Below are positions 27,706 through 36,822 of a DNA stretch of 64,000 nt, one piece after another (position 1 is the first letter of the stretch; every line of letters begins with the position of its first letter). Location of the stretch: contig NZ_CP104208.1 of assembly GCF_026230175.1 (NCBI RefSeq), positions 62,001 through 126,000 on the forward strand, read 5' to 3'. Source of the stretch: Desulfovibrio mangrovi (GTDB lineage Bacteria > Desulfobacterota > Desulfovibrionia > Desulfovibrionales > Desulfovibrionaceae). A model generated the notes under the pieces. That model was not told where the DNA came from. It worked only from the letters and a program-made list of their open reading frames with translations, and made no database searches. The position numbers and the translations under genes were made by a program.

Positions 27706-29826
27706 TCAGTTTTCGCCGAAGGCATCCTCAAGGGCCGAGTCGGCAAGTTCTGTCGTGAACAGGTCGCGCAGGACCACTGGTTCACCGGCTCTGCCGCCTT
27801 TGGGGAACAGGGCCACAACGGGGATGGATTGCGACCCCAGTGCGTTGAGCAGTGATTGTCCTTTTTCATTGGGACGGGTCAGGTCCACCTTGATGTAGGT
27901 GATGTCGTACTTTTCTGCCCAGCGGGCGCGATTGTTCGCGGTGAGCACCGTATGCTCCAGAATCTTGCAGTTGGGGCACCAGTCTGCGGTGAAATCAATC
28001 ATGATGTTTTCGTTGCCCAGTGCAGCGAGAAAGCTCTGCTGCGTGAAAGGCTTCCATGGTTTGACCGTTGCGGTGGGGGTATTGCCGTAGGCCAGCGGAA
28101 TGGCGATAAGCGCCACACACAGAGGTCTGATGAGGATGCGCTGCAGGCGTGGTGCGTTGAAGTCGGCAAAGTTGCCCCAAACCCACGCTGCAACGGCAGT
28201 GACCCACAACACAGCCAGCAGGAAGGGCAGTTTTTCCGCGGGCAGGATGGTCAGCAGGTACCCCGTGGTGCCCATGAGGAAGAATCCCACAAGGCGTTGC
28301 AGCACAAGAGTCCAACTGCCGGGCTTGGGGAAGTGGCGGACCAGTGAGGGAAAAATGGCCATGCCTGCATAGGGAATGGCCATGCCTGTGCCCACGGCGA
28401 GAAGGATGGTCGCAACCACCAGTGGCGGTTGCAGAAAGGCCCAGCCCAGCACGCCGCCGAGGAAGGGGCCGCTGCACGGGGTTGCCAGCAGGGTTGCCAG
28501 CAGGCCGGTTGAAAAGGCGCTCCATTTGCCGTTTTCCTGCGAGGCGCTTCCGTGCAGATTGAGCATGGGCAGCTCGAAGATGCCGAAGGTGGAGAGCCCC
28601 AGTGCGAACATCAGCAGCATCAGCCCTGTTACGAGGCGTTCGTCCTGAAATAGCTGGCCCCATGCGGTGCCCGCTGCGGAGAAAATGGTCGCCAGCATCA
28701 AGAACCAGACCATGATGCCCATGGCGAACCATATGTTGTGTTCTCTGAAGCTGGCCATGCGTTTGCGTTCATCAATGATGCCGGAAGCGGACACCAGCGA
28801 GGAGAGCTTGAGGCTGATGACGGGCAGAACGCAGGGCATGAAGTTGAGGATGAATCCGGCGAGCAGACCGAACGCGATGGCAGTGCCGAGCGTGGTAACC
28901 TCCAGCGACTGGAGATGGTAGCGCGGGGAAAGTGCATACCCTTTTGTTTCCGAGAAAAATGGGCTTCCGTCTGGCGCTGAAAGGCTGTTCTTCAATGGTA
29001 CGGCAGTAACGGCATTGCCGGTTTGGGCGGGAGTCTGCAATGTGCCTGATTCAGCAGCGGAAGAACCGAGGGGCGATGTGCCGGAGGCGGATGGCAGGGC
29101 CACGCCCAGTTCCTTGGCCAGTCCGGTTGCGTTTTCAGTTTCATCAGAGGCTGTCTGGCCCCCTGCGGTTGCTGTCACGGCCTTGTATTGTGCAAGAGTG
29201 GGCCACCATGGCTGGGATTCGGCCGTGGCAAGCGCAGTTGTGGAATCGTCCCATTCAATGGTCAGTTTCTTCTGCACCGGCAAGCAGTTGCTGTCGGAGC
29301 AGAGCAGCAGGCGGACTGTGATGGGAAGTGCGCCCTTTGCGTCATACGTGGGAAGGTGAATGAAGAACGGTGTGGCTTCTTCATGAATCATGACCGTGGC
29401 CGTGGGATCAAAGACATCCTTGGCTGCGATACCTTCCGGATACAGAATGGTCATGTCCTGTTGGAGGCTGTCTGGTATAAGTTCCGTCGGGCGCCCAGTG
29501 TCGCCCGGGTCGTTGGCATAAAAATGGTAGCCCTTGAGCGGAGTGATCCAGACCGTTGCAAGAATGCCGGAAGCGGGGAGCTCCGCTGCCCTGTCTTGTG
29601 ATGCGGGCAGGGCGGCGCCGGAAACGGGAAGCGGCGTTTCGATCCGGAAGACCTCTCCCTTGAACGTTACCGGCAGCTCTGAAGATTGGGCAGCCGCGTG
29701 CATGGGGAGAGCTGCCTGCAGCAGGAAAACGAGCAGGGCTGAGATGATGCTGTATTGGATTGTTCCGGCCAACCGGCCGGAAACCATGGCGGGAGTAGGG
29801 ATTGTGAGTGGTTGTGTGCGTCGCAT
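27706..29826 (-). CDS. dsbD: Thiol:disulfide interchange protein DsbD
   Basis: From this start the protein has 706 residues. After a signal/anchor segment comes a periplasmic DsbD-N-like domain (LLLCSDSNCLPV, two cysteines), an Ala/Ser/Thr-rich linker, a membrane domain of eight segments with the redox cysteines PCVLPV and TPCSGP, and a C-terminal thioredoxin domain with WCPNCK near residue 617. It carries electrons from cytosolic thioredoxin to periplasmic thiols. The start is uncertain: ATG codons at 29787, 29892 and 29901 are in frame. A likely tRNA promoter on the other strand makes the furthest starts less likely. Confidence 0.85.
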   Translation of the reverse strand: MRRTQPLTIPTPAMVSGRLAGTIQYSIISALLVFLLQAALPMHAAAQSSELPVTFKGEVFRIETPLPVSGAALPASQDRAAELPASGILATVWITPLKGYHFYANDPGDTGRPTELIPDSLQQDMTILYPEGIAAKDVFDPTATVMIHEEATPFFIHLPTYDAKGALPITVRLLLCSDSNCLPVQKKLTIEWDDSTTALATAESQPWWPTLAQYKAVTATAGGQTASDETENATGLAKELGVALPSASGTSPLGSSAAESGTLQTPAQTGNAVTAVPLKNSLSAPDGSPFFSETKGYALSPRYHLQSLEVTTLGTAIAFGLLAGFILNFMPCVLPVISLKLSSLVSASGIIDERKRMASFREHNIWFAMGIMVWFLMLATIFSAAGTAWGQLFQDERLVTGLMLLMFALGLSTFGIFELPMLNLHGSASQENGKWSAFSTGLLATLLATPCSGPFLGGVLGWAFLQPPLVVATILLAVGTGMAIPYAGMAIFPSLVRHFPKPGSWTLVLQRLVGFFLMGTTGYLLTILPAEKLPFLLAVLWVTAVAAWVWGNFADFNAPRLQRILIRPLCVALIAIPLAYGNTPTATVKPWKPFTQQSFLAALGNENIMIDFTADWCPNCKILEHTVLTANNRARWAEKYDITYIKVDLTRPNEKGQSLLNALGSQSIPVVALFPKGGRAGEPVVLRDLFTTELADSALEDAFGEN

Positions 29827-29868
29827 GAGTCTCTTATGGGGTTTTTGCAAAAAATTTGCAAAATAATG

Positions 29869-29897
29869 TTGACAGAAACGGGTCTTCCACATAGGTT
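29869..29897 (+). promoter_or_regulatory. Promoter of tRNA-Lys pair
   Basis: TTGACA at 29869-29874 and TAGGTT at 29892-29897 are 17 bases apart, which predicts transcription from about 29904, some 45 bases before the first tRNA. The position and the perfect -35 box support it; the -10 box is only moderate. Confidence 0.5.
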
Positions 29898-29948
29898 CCA
29901 TCTCCGCCGCGGGTCGAAGAGATTCAGCCGCAGCGGCACAAATAGCGT

Positions 29949-30023
<75 letters not shown>

Positions 30024-30058
30024 CGCTTACAACGCCTTTGGCGACACAATAATATTTT

Positions 30059-30133
<75 letters not shown>

Positions 30134-30138
30134 CATTT

Positions 30139-30174
30139 AAGGCGCCTCGCGGTAACGCGGGGCGCCTTGATTTT
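30139..30174. terminator. Terminator after tRNA pair
   Basis: The 13-bp stem AAGGCGCCTCGCG/CGCGGGGCGCCTT (one G-U pair) with a GTAA loop is followed by a T-run. It ends the tRNA transcript and may also serve the convergent minus-strand gene. Confidence 0.85.
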
Positions 30175-30196
30175 TATCTCCGTTCTTCCCTTCCGG

Positions 30197-31021
30197 TCAG
30201 CGTTTCTGCTGATCAAACACTTCTCTGGCTGCAGTGATGCCATTAAGGGCGGCAGGAAATCCCGCATAGATAGCCATCTGTACAAGCAGTTCCAGAATGG
30301 CCTCCTGCGTCATTCCCACATTCAACGCCGCCTGCACGTGCACCTTGAGTTGCGGCAGCATGCCGCCACGACCGCAGCTTGCCGCGATCATGGCTATTTC
30401 CTTGTGCTCAGCGGAAAGAGCGGGGCGGCCGATGACTTCGCCGTAACTGAAGTCAACCAGCAGGTCTGCCAGCAGCGGAATGGTGCCCTGCATTGCCCGT
30501 AGCACATTTGTTCCGGCCTCTCCGCTGGTCGCGTGCAAGGTTTTGAGTCCCCTCCGGCGTTTCTCTTCGGGGGAAAGCGTTTCCTCCTTGGGGGTGAAAT
30601 CCGGCGTGTGGGTGGCAAACACCTCGCCTGCCACGGCAATGGCATTCAGCGCAGCCGGAAAGCCTGCAAATACGGCAACAAGATAGATGACATCCACAAC
30701 CTGCTGCGGCGTCAATCCGCAGGCCAACCCTCCACGTATATGGACGGCCAGCTGAGGCGCGGCATTGCCCATAGCCGCCAGAACAGCGATTGTGGCCACC
30801 TCCCTGCTTTGCAGATCAAGCTGCGGGCGGGCAATGACGCAGCCTCCGGCCACATCGATGATAAAACGGACCATGTCCGGCGCGACGGGGCCAAGTGCTG
30901 TCTTCAGTTTTTCCGGCATGTCCGGAAGCATGGCGTTGAAGATAGCTATTCCCCGCTCATGGTCTGATGCGTCCGTCATGGATGGGGTTGTCGTAGATGC
31001 TGCTGCGGTGTTCGTTTTCAT
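30197..31021 (-). CDS. Carboxymuconolactone decarboxylase-family protein, two domains
   Basis: The 274-residue protein holds two tandem carboxymuconolactone decarboxylase-like domains (residues about 60-120 and 190-265), each with the pattern of a helical hairpin ending in YLVAVFAGFPAALNA or VQMAIYAGFPAALNG. The domains lack the CxxC pair of AhpD peroxidases, so a peroxidase role is doubtful. The reaction is unknown. AGGAGG precedes the ATG at 31021. It is divergent from a LysR regulator that probably controls it. Confidence 0.8.
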   Translation of the reverse strand: MKTNTAAASTTTPSMTDASDHERGIAIFNAMLPDMPEKLKTALGPVAPDMVRFIIDVAGGCVIARPQLDLQSREVATIAVLAAMGNAAPQLAVHIRGGLACGLTPQQVVDVIYLVAVFAGFPAALNAIAVAGEVFATHTPDFTPKEETLSPEEKRRRGLKTLHATSGEAGTNVLRAMQGTIPLLADLLVDFSYGEVIGRPALSAEHKEIAMIAASCGRGGMLPQLKVHVQAALNVGMTQEAILELLVQMAIYAGFPAALNGITAAREVFDQQKR

Positions 31022-31099
31022 GGATACCTCCTGACTGGGTTTCATTGCACAGTGCTCGTCTCTCTGTTATTTATCCAATACCGTTTTTCTCAATCTGTA

Positions 31100-31114
31100 A
31101 TACATTTCATGTAT
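31100..31114. promoter_or_regulatory. LysR-type binding palindrome (T-N11-A)
   Basis: ATACAT-TTC-ATGTAT is a perfect inverted repeat and contains the T-N11-A pattern of LysR-type regulator sites. It sits between the divergent carboxymuconolactone-family gene and lysR gene, just upstream of the preferred GTG start. Confidence 0.55.
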
Positions 31115-31123
31115 GGTGACCGT

Positions 31124-32008
31124 GTGGAACTGAGGTTGATGGAACAGTTTGTCGCAGTGGCGGAAACCCTGCACTTCGGGAGGGCGGCGGAACGATTGTA
31201 CATGTCGCAGCCGCCGCTCAGTGTGGCCATGCAGAAGCTGGAGGCGGAAGTGGGTGTTGTCTTGCTGGAACGGAACAGGCGCGGAGTGCGTCTGACAGCC
31301 GCCGGAGAGGTGTTTCTGGCAGAATGCCGCCAGATTCTTGCCGGTGTGCAGCAGGCCATGACGCTCACGCGCCGAACAGCGAGAGGCGAAGCCGGCGTAT
31401 TACGGCTTGGTTGTATGGGGCCGGCCGTGGCGGCTGGCTTGCCGGATGTTCTGCAGAAATTCCGGCGGGAGCATCCGCATGTGCGCGTGCTGCTTGAAGA
31501 GGAGCTCTCCGTCCGGCTGTTATCCATGCTCAGGGAGGGATCGCTTGGTCTGGCTGTGGTCAGGTTGCATGGCGCATTGCCCGCCGGTGTGCAGGTGCGC
31601 CTGTTTTGCAGGGATGCCTATGTGGCGGCATTGCCGGAAGAACATCCGCTTTCCGCATCGGTGGGCATCGATATGGCTGACCTGCGCGATGACTCCATTA
31701 TCCTCTTTCCTCGTTCCATGGGGGAGGCGTTGTATGATGCCGTCATAGCCGCTTGCCAAGGTTCGGGCTTCAGCCCCCGAATTGAGCAGGAGGTCAGCAC
31801 CAAATCAACAACGTTGGCGCTTGTTGCCGCCGGAGTGGGCGTAGCATTTGTGCCGGCTTCTCTTGCGCGGGCGGGGTATAAAGGGGTGCGCTTTGTTCCC
31901 TTGCGGTCTGCGCTGCCCCCTGTTGAAATGTACTGGGCATGGCCTGCAGGGAGGAGTAACCCAGTGGTTGAGCGCTTTATGGAATATCTCGAATCCGGGG
32001 CGGCCTAG
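31124..32008 (+). CDS. LysR-family transcriptional regulator
   Basis: The 294-residue regulator has an N-terminal helix-turn-helix (MEQFVAVAETLHFGRAAERL, then SQPPLSVAMQKLEAEVG) and a C-terminal effector-binding domain (LRLGCMGPAVAAGLPDVL). The GTG at 31124 gives the usual family N-terminus; the ATG at 31109 falls inside the palindrome proposed as its operator. It is divergent from the carboxymuconolactone-family gene, the classic arrangement for a LysR regulator and its target. The effector is unknown. Confidence 0.88.
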   Translation: MELRLMEQFVAVAETLHFGRAAERLYMSQPPLSVAMQKLEAEVGVVLLERNRRGVRLTAAGEVFLAECRQILAGVQQAMTLTRRTARGEAGVLRLGCMGPAVAAGLPDVLQKFRREHPHVRVLLEEELSVRLLSMLREGSLGLAVVRLHGALPAGVQVRLFCRDAYVAALPEEHPLSASVGIDMADLRDDSIILFPRSMGEALYDAVIAACQGSGFSPRIEQEVSTKSTTLALVAAGVGVAFVPASLARAGYKGVRFVPLRSALPPVEMYWAWPAGRSNPVVERFMEYLESGAA

Positions 32009-32031
32009 CGGCGGCGACAGGAGAGCATGAT

Positions 32032-32066
32032 AAAGGGCACGCATTGCTGCGTGCCCTTTTGTATTT
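32032..32066. terminator. Terminator after lysR
   Basis: The perfect 12-bp stem AAAGGGCACGCA/TGCGTGCCCTTT with a TTGC loop is followed by T-rich sequence. It lies between convergent genes. Confidence 0.8.
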
Positions 32067-32101
32067 CGTAACATGAGGGGGCTGGGAAAGCCCTGACAGG
32101 A

Positions 32102-33331
32102 CTACTCCACACAAACCATGTCGTATTCATCGCCCGTGATGCACGCGGCGCCGTTCTCGGTGATTTCAAACGTGTTCTCCACGCCCACCATGCCGATTCC
32201 CTCAATGCCAATCTTGGGTTCAACAGCCATGACCATGCCCGCTTCCATGGGCGCGTCAAACTTGTTGGCCAGCACGGGAAATTCGTCAATGCCGAGCCCT
32301 ATGCCGTGTCCCACGAAAGGAACCTTGCCTTTGCCCAGCGCCATGAAGCCTTCGGCAAATCCGGCCTTGTCGGCCATCTGCACCGCCTCACGGTAGATCT
32401 CGGAAGGAATGGCTCCCGGGCGCATGCGTTCCGCAACATGGTGCTGAATGGCAATGCTGGTGTCATGGGCGCGGCGCACGCTGTCCGGAATGCTGTCGGC
32501 CTTGCCGGACCAGTACAGCTGGGTCTTGTCCGTATGGTAGCCCTCAAGGCAGAAGCCGATGTCCACGGCGAGGGGGGAGCCCTTTTTCCATACCGTGCCG
32601 GAATAGCCCATGTACGGCGTGGCGGGATGCTCGCCCTTGACGCCGAGGGGGCCGTTGAAGTGGTTGGGATAGTTCCCGTTTTCACCGGCAGAGACATGGC
32701 CGAGGAATATTTCTTCGCCAAAGGCGTTCATGCGCAGGATGCCGGAATGGCCGCGCGCAAAGAATACATCCCACGCGCGGTGCGATATTTCGCGCTCGTT
32801 CATGCCGGGGCGGATGAGTCTGGGCAGTTCCCTGTGCAGGCTTTCATGGTGGCGTTGACCGGCAAGACGCAGCTTGGCCAACTCCCATGGAGTTTTTACC
32901 GAACGGGCCAAGGTGAGAATGGTGTCGCAGGAAACGAAGGTTTTGTCGGCGAGCTTGGCGCGCAGCAGTTCACCGAGCTGCCATGTCAGGCCGGAATATT
33001 CCACGGCGACCGTATCGCCGAGGGGAGAATCTACTTCGTGCAGGACCTTGGCAATGTCGCCGTAGGAACGGAAGCTGTGAATGTGCTCCAGCGGGCTTTC
33101 CAGTCTGCATCGTTCAATGCCGTGGCGGACGAGCAGAACGGGGGCTCCTTCCTTCGGCAGCCAGAACAGGCCGTTGCCGAGAGTGCCTGTGAGGTGATAG
33201 ATGTTCACCCGCGCAAAAACGAGCATGCCTGAAGCCTGCGGGGCGTGGGTTTCCAGCAGGGCGCGGCAGCGGGCATGGCGTTTTTCCAGTTCTTTTGACG
33301 GGATGACTTCTATGGCGGTATGTCGGGTCAC
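32102..33331 (-). CDS. M24-family metallopeptidase (Xaa-Pro peptidase-like)
   Basis: The 409-residue protein has a creatinase-like N-terminal domain and a pita-bread catalytic domain. The five metal ligands are visible: two aspartates in DIGFCLEGYHTDKT, a histidine in GHGIGLGIDE, and glutamates in VEPKIG and VENTF. It is therefore likely an active dinuclear aminopeptidase acting on Xaa-Pro peptides or a related substrate in the cytosol. The GTG start at 33331 has AAGGAG; the longer frame to 33391 lacks one. Confidence 0.87.
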   Translation of the reverse strand: MTRHTAIEVIPSKELEKRHARCRALLETHAPQASGMLVFARVNIYHLTGTLGNGLFWLPKEGAPVLLVRHGIERCRLESPLEHIHSFRSYGDIAKVLHEVDSPLGDTVAVEYSGLTWQLGELLRAKLADKTFVSCDTILTLARSVKTPWELAKLRLAGQRHHESLHRELPRLIRPGMNEREISHRAWDVFFARGHSGILRMNAFGEEIFLGHVSAGENGNYPNHFNGPLGVKGEHPATPYMGYSGTVWKKGSPLAVDIGFCLEGYHTDKTQLYWSGKADSIPDSVRRAHDTSIAIQHHVAERMRPGAIPSEIYREAVQMADKAGFAEGFMALGKGKVPFVGHGIGLGIDEFPVLANKFDAPMEAGMVMAVEPKIGIEGIGMVGVENTFEITENGAACITGDEYDMVCVE

Positions 33332-33607
33332 AATATGCTCCTTGCGTTTAATCGTCGTGGCAGCCGGTGCGCTTCGCGGGTTGGGCTGCAATGCCTTGCG
33401 GGGCTGTGGCCCTGAGACGCCAGTGGAGCTGTTGTAAGTGATGCCTCATGAAATCGCAATGCCCGTCTCCTGACGGCGCAGTATGTATTCATATTGTATT
33501 GCTGCAATGTGGTCTGAGGGCTGTCGGTGCGATTGCGCTTCCCCGCACTGCGGCGTATGCTCGGCTGCAAGATGGATTGAAAAGGAAAGTAAGGTTGAAG
33601 GAACGTT

Positions 33608-34030
33608 ATGCTATTTGACGACACCTTGCGCGATGCTCTGCGGAACGTCCGCACCATTGCCGTTATCGGGGCCAAGGACAAGGCGGGACAGCCTGTGGAC
33701 ATGGTCGGGCGTTATCTCATCACGGCCGGTTACACCGTCATTCCGGTGCACCCCATTCGCAAGAACGTGTGGGGCCTGCCGACCTATACCTCCATTCTGG
33801 ATATCCCCGTGCCTGTGGATGTGGTGAACCTGTTCCGCGCATCCGAATTCTGTCTTTCACATGCAGAGGAAGTCTGCAGGCTGGCAACGCTGCCCTCGAT
33901 TTTCTGGATGCAGTCGGGCATCCGCAATCAGGGTGCGGGCAGGCTGATGGCGGAAAGGGGGGTGCGGGTTGTCGAAGACAAATGCATCATGGTCGAGTTG
34001 CAGCGGCTGGGCATAAAAGGTCCGGCATAG
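33608..34030 (+). CDS. CoA-binding domain protein
   Basis: The 140-residue protein is a single CoA_binding_2-like Rossmann domain similar to YccU: RTIAVIGAKDKAGQPVDMVG is the nucleotide-binding turn, followed by YTVIPVHPIRKNVWG and a C-terminal MVELQRL helix. Such proteins bind CoA, but their role is not established. GAAGGA lies upstream of the ATG. Confidence 0.82.
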   Translation: MLFDDTLRDALRNVRTIAVIGAKDKAGQPVDMVGRYLITAGYTVIPVHPIRKNVWGLPTYTSILDIPVPVDVVNLFRASEFCLSHAEEVCRLATLPSIFWMQSGIRNQGAGRLMAERGVRVVEDKCIMVELQRLGIKGPA

Positions 34031-34130
34031 ACCGTTTGGCACCAATCGTTTCCGGCGCGTAGCATGACGAATACCGTTCTTTTTTGTCGATAATTCTTTT
34101 GATTGCTGTTATTTCAGGAAGTTGAATCAT

Positions 34131-34604
34131 ATGAGCTTGAATGACGATATGACCATGGCAGGGGAAGCGGAAGCCTTTGACTGCAAGATGTGTGGCCACT
34201 GCTGCCTTGGCGAAGGCGGTATTGTGGTGAGCCCCAAGGATCTGGACCGCATTGCCGACCATCTTGGCCTGACCCCTGAAGAGTTTGCGGAACGCCACGG
34301 CGTGCGTAAGGGGGAGAAGCTGTTCATCCGTGTGGGAGAAGACGGCTACTGCACCTTCTTTGTGCAGGGCAAGGGATGCGGCGTGCACATTGCCAAGCCG
34401 GACATCTGCCGTGCGTGGCCTTTCTTCCGTGGCAACGTGGTCGATGCCGATTCCCTTGAGCTGGCTAAAGATTTTTGCCCCGGTATCCGAAGTGATGTGA
34501 GCCATGCGGAATTTGCACGTCAGGGCCGCGCCTACCTCAAGGAAAATGGCCTGCTGGCTTCTGATCCGCGCTGCGAGGCACGTGCGCTGATTCTGGACGA
34601 ATAG
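34131..34604 (+). CDS. YkgJ-like cysteine-cluster protein
   Basis: The 157-residue protein has the Fe-S/zinc-type cysteine pattern of the YkgJ family: CKMCGHCCLGEGG near residue 18, CTFF, GCGVHIAKPDICRAWPFF and a late CPG. The eight or so cysteines probably bind a metal or cluster. Function is not established. AGGAAG precedes the ATG. It is followed 66 bases later by the J-domain gene, probably in the same transcript. Confidence 0.8.
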   Translation: MSLNDDMTMAGEAEAFDCKMCGHCCLGEGGIVVSPKDLDRIADHLGLTPEEFAERHGVRKGEKLFIRVGEDGYCTFFVQGKGCGVHIAKPDICRAWPFFRGNVVDADSLELAKDFCPGIRSDVSHAEFARQGRAYLKENGLLASDPRCEARALILDE

Positions 34605-34670
34605 GGAAGAGCCTCAGGCAACGGAGCAAGGGGAATGGCCGTACGCGGCCGGAACGATCACGGAGGGGAC

Positions 34671-35516
34671 GTGACGCTTAAGGAATGCTACAGGATACTC
34701 AAGCTGAAAGAGGGCGCAAGCGTAGACGATGTAAAATCCGCCTACCGCAAGCGTGCGTTCGAGCTGCATCCCGATCTGCATCCCGACAAGCCCGATGCGG
34801 CCCGTCAGTTTCAGTTGCTGAATGAAGCCTATGTGATGCTTACGCGCACCGGCAGCACGGAAGAAGGCTTCCGTACGCAGGCAGAGCAGGCCTATGCAAA
34901 GGCGAAGAAGGGATTCGACGCTTCCCAGTCATCCCAGTCGTCTCAGTCATCTCAAGCCGGTCAGTCCGCCCAATCCTCGCAGGAGCAGCGGACCAGGGCC
35001 TCGGAAGCCTATTCCAAAACCCAGTCGCAAAAGGCGGGCGGTTCGGCAACTGGGGCCCGCTATACCTCATCCCGACAGCAGGTTCGGCAGGAAGACGTGC
35101 TCAACGACATCCTCAAGGACCCCTTTGCCCGACGGGTGTTCGAGGATATCTACAGCCAGATCCGCCGGGAGACGGGGAAGGCTCCCTTGCCCAGGAAGCG
35201 CAAGCTGAGTTTCGAGTGGGGAGATTCCAAGCTTTCCTTCGATATGACCCACGGGCTTGCCGCAGGCGTGAAGGGCTGGATGCGCAAGCAGATGGACGAT
35301 GAACAGACCATCCACCTGCCGCCGCAGAGTCTTGTGCCGGGGGCGCGCGTGCGCATCACCCTGTCGCAGGGCATGAACGAGGAGCCCCGGCAGATAGAAA
35401 TCACCCTGCCATCGGACTTCGTGGTGGGGCGGCCCATCCGCTTGAAAGGGCTGGGCCGCAAGATAGGGCCGTGGGTGGGCGACCTTTACCTGCGCATTCT
35501 CGCCAAGCTTTCCTGA
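34671..35516 (+). CDS. J-domain protein (DnaJ-like)
   Basis: The 281-residue protein starts with a J-domain (residues 1-60; HPD motif in FELHPDLHPD), which should stimulate a DnaK-type ATPase. A Ser/Gln-rich low-complexity linker (SQSSQSSQ, residues about 80-105) follows, then a C-terminal DnaJ-C-like region with LPPQSLVPGARVRI and RPIRLKGLGRK. There is no zinc-finger domain. The GTG start at 34671 has GGAGGGG just upstream; a longer ATG frame from 34635 exists but has a poorer ribosome site. Confidence 0.83.
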   Translation: MTLKECYRILKLKEGASVDDVKSAYRKRAFELHPDLHPDKPDAARQFQLLNEAYVMLTRTGSTEEGFRTQAEQAYAKAKKGFDASQSSQSSQSSQAGQSAQSSQEQRTRASEAYSKTQSQKAGGSATGARYTSSRQQVRQEDVLNDILKDPFARRVFEDIYSQIRRETGKAPLPRKRKLSFEWGDSKLSFDMTHGLAAGVKGWMRKQMDDEQTIHLPPQSLVPGARVRITLSQGMNEEPRQIEITLPSDFVVGRPIRLKGLGRKIGPWVGDLYLRILAKLS

Positions 35517-35584
35517 ACAGGCTTTTCCGTCCGCTTATCTCGGCAGGAGTGTCCTGCGCCTTGCCACACCCTTTGCGACATCCG

Positions 35585-36166
35585 CTATTTCAGGCGTTGC
35601 AGGCCGTCCCGCATGCACATGGGCACAATCCACTTGTGGAAGGGGCGTACGACGAAAAAGTACGCGCGGCCCGTGGCGTTGTTGAAACGCACACAGGTGC
35701 TCAGCGAGATGGCGTCTGTTCCTGCAGGGACGCTTGTTCCGGTTTCCCCCTTCTTCCGTTCCAGAGCGATGACAAAGTCGAGATGGCTGTCCGATTCCTT
35801 GAAGAGCAGCAAGTCATCTTCCATGTGCACGAGCTTGAAGATGCCGATACGGTCGCCTATGGCCGGTTCGGAAACTTCAGCTCCGGGCTTGGGGACGCCT
35901 GTGCCCTTGGCGGTTTTCAAGCCCAGCGGTGCGACAAGCATGTCACGCAGTTGCATGAGCCGGAAAAGCAGCTTGGGCGGATGGGCAAACATGGCGTGCG
36001 CCAGCGCGTGCAGAGGCATATCGAATCCTTCGGGCAGGGGAGCCGAGAAGGTGTCCTGATAATCGATGCGCGGCAGCAGGCGGCGTATCTGTCCGATGTG
36101 CAGAAGTGTTTCGCTTTGCACTACGTCAGGGGAATATGTTGAGCTCTGCATGTCTGGCGTGGTCAT
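35585..36166 (-). CDS. DUF2867-like protein
   Basis: The 193-residue protein matches my recall of the DUF2867 family, which shares a YQDTFSAPLP and an F-x-MPLHALAHAMFAHPP block near the N-terminus and a C-terminal FFVVRPFHKWIVPMCM. No catalytic role is known. The start is uncertain: ATG 36166 is best placed after AAGGAT, while ATG 36178 lies too close to it. It lies 26 bases downstream of the YdjM-like gene on the same strand and is probably cotranscribed. Confidence 0.7.
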   Translation of the reverse strand: MTTPDMQSSTYSPDVVQSETLLHIGQIRRLLPRIDYQDTFSAPLPEGFDMPLHALAHAMFAHPPKLLFRLMQLRDMLVAPLGLKTAKGTGVPKPGAEVSEPAIGDRIGIFKLVHMEDDLLLFKESDSHLDFVIALERKKGETGTSVPAGTDAISLSTCVRFNNATGRAYFFVVRPFHKWIVPMCMRDGLQRLK

Positions 36167-36192
36167 GGTCGTGTTCATCCTTGGTTTGGGGA

Positions 36193-36642
36193 TTAAAACT
36201 CCCGATCCAGAATCAGGTGCGAAAGATAGCCGATAACGGCGGCGGCATAGTAAGGCAGGGTTTCTTCCCATGATGTGCGGAAGAAAACCCACGGCAGTGC
36301 CATGATGGGCAGGGGAACCAGCAGCATGGCCCACCAGGTGTGCGTCCAGCCGCGATGCTTGCCCAGCGCGGGCAGCATGGCAAAGAGGCCGAGAATGCTG
36401 GCCCATTTGTAATGTTCGTGAATGATCAGCGTTATGTCTGTGACCGCCATGATGGCATAGAAGAAGTTCTGCCCCTTGGACTCGGTGTCGCAGTCGGGGA
36501 ACAGGGCGGCCAGCGTGGAGATGGTGACCAGAATGGCAATGTATATGGGCTCGGCATCGAACCAGCCCATGTACATGGAACCGGCTATGATGCCGCCCGC
36601 CATGCCGGCTCCGGCGAGCATGTGTGCTTGGTATCCGGGCAT
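36193..36642 (-). CDS. YdjM-like membrane-bound metal-dependent hydrolase
   Basis: This 149-residue inner membrane protein has about four hydrophobic segments. Polar blocks typical of the YdjM/DUF457 group lie between them: LFPDCDTESKGQ, HRGWTHTWW and GYLSHLILD. The aspartates and histidines could bind a metal. In other bacteria members are LexA-regulated and annotated as hydrolases without a proven substrate. The ATG at 36642 has GGAT upstream. Confidence 0.8.
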   Translation of the reverse strand: MPGYQAHMLAGAGMAGGIIAGSMYMGWFDAEPIYIAILVTISTLAALFPDCDTESKGQNFFYAIMAVTDITLIIHEHYKWASILGLFAMLPALGKHRGWTHTWWAMLLVPLPIMALPWVFFRTSWEETLPYYAAAVIGYLSHLILDREF

Positions 36643-36822
36643 CAAGTATCCTTTTGGATGGGTATTGTGGCGGGAGAATAGGCAAAAGGGCAGGCAAGGT
36701 AAAGCCGCATCTGTTGTTTTGTAAGGTGCGGGAGGATTGTCTCCGGATTGTGTGCCGTCTCAATTGACACGGTGCACGCAGGGGCGTAGCCCGTTCTTTC
36801 ATATCATATCCGGAAGGTATTC

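Noticed and set aside
31109-31123. ATG at 31109 as the lysR start
   Set aside because: It falls inside the palindrome proposed as the operator and has no ribosome site; the GTG at 31124 gives the usual family N-terminus.
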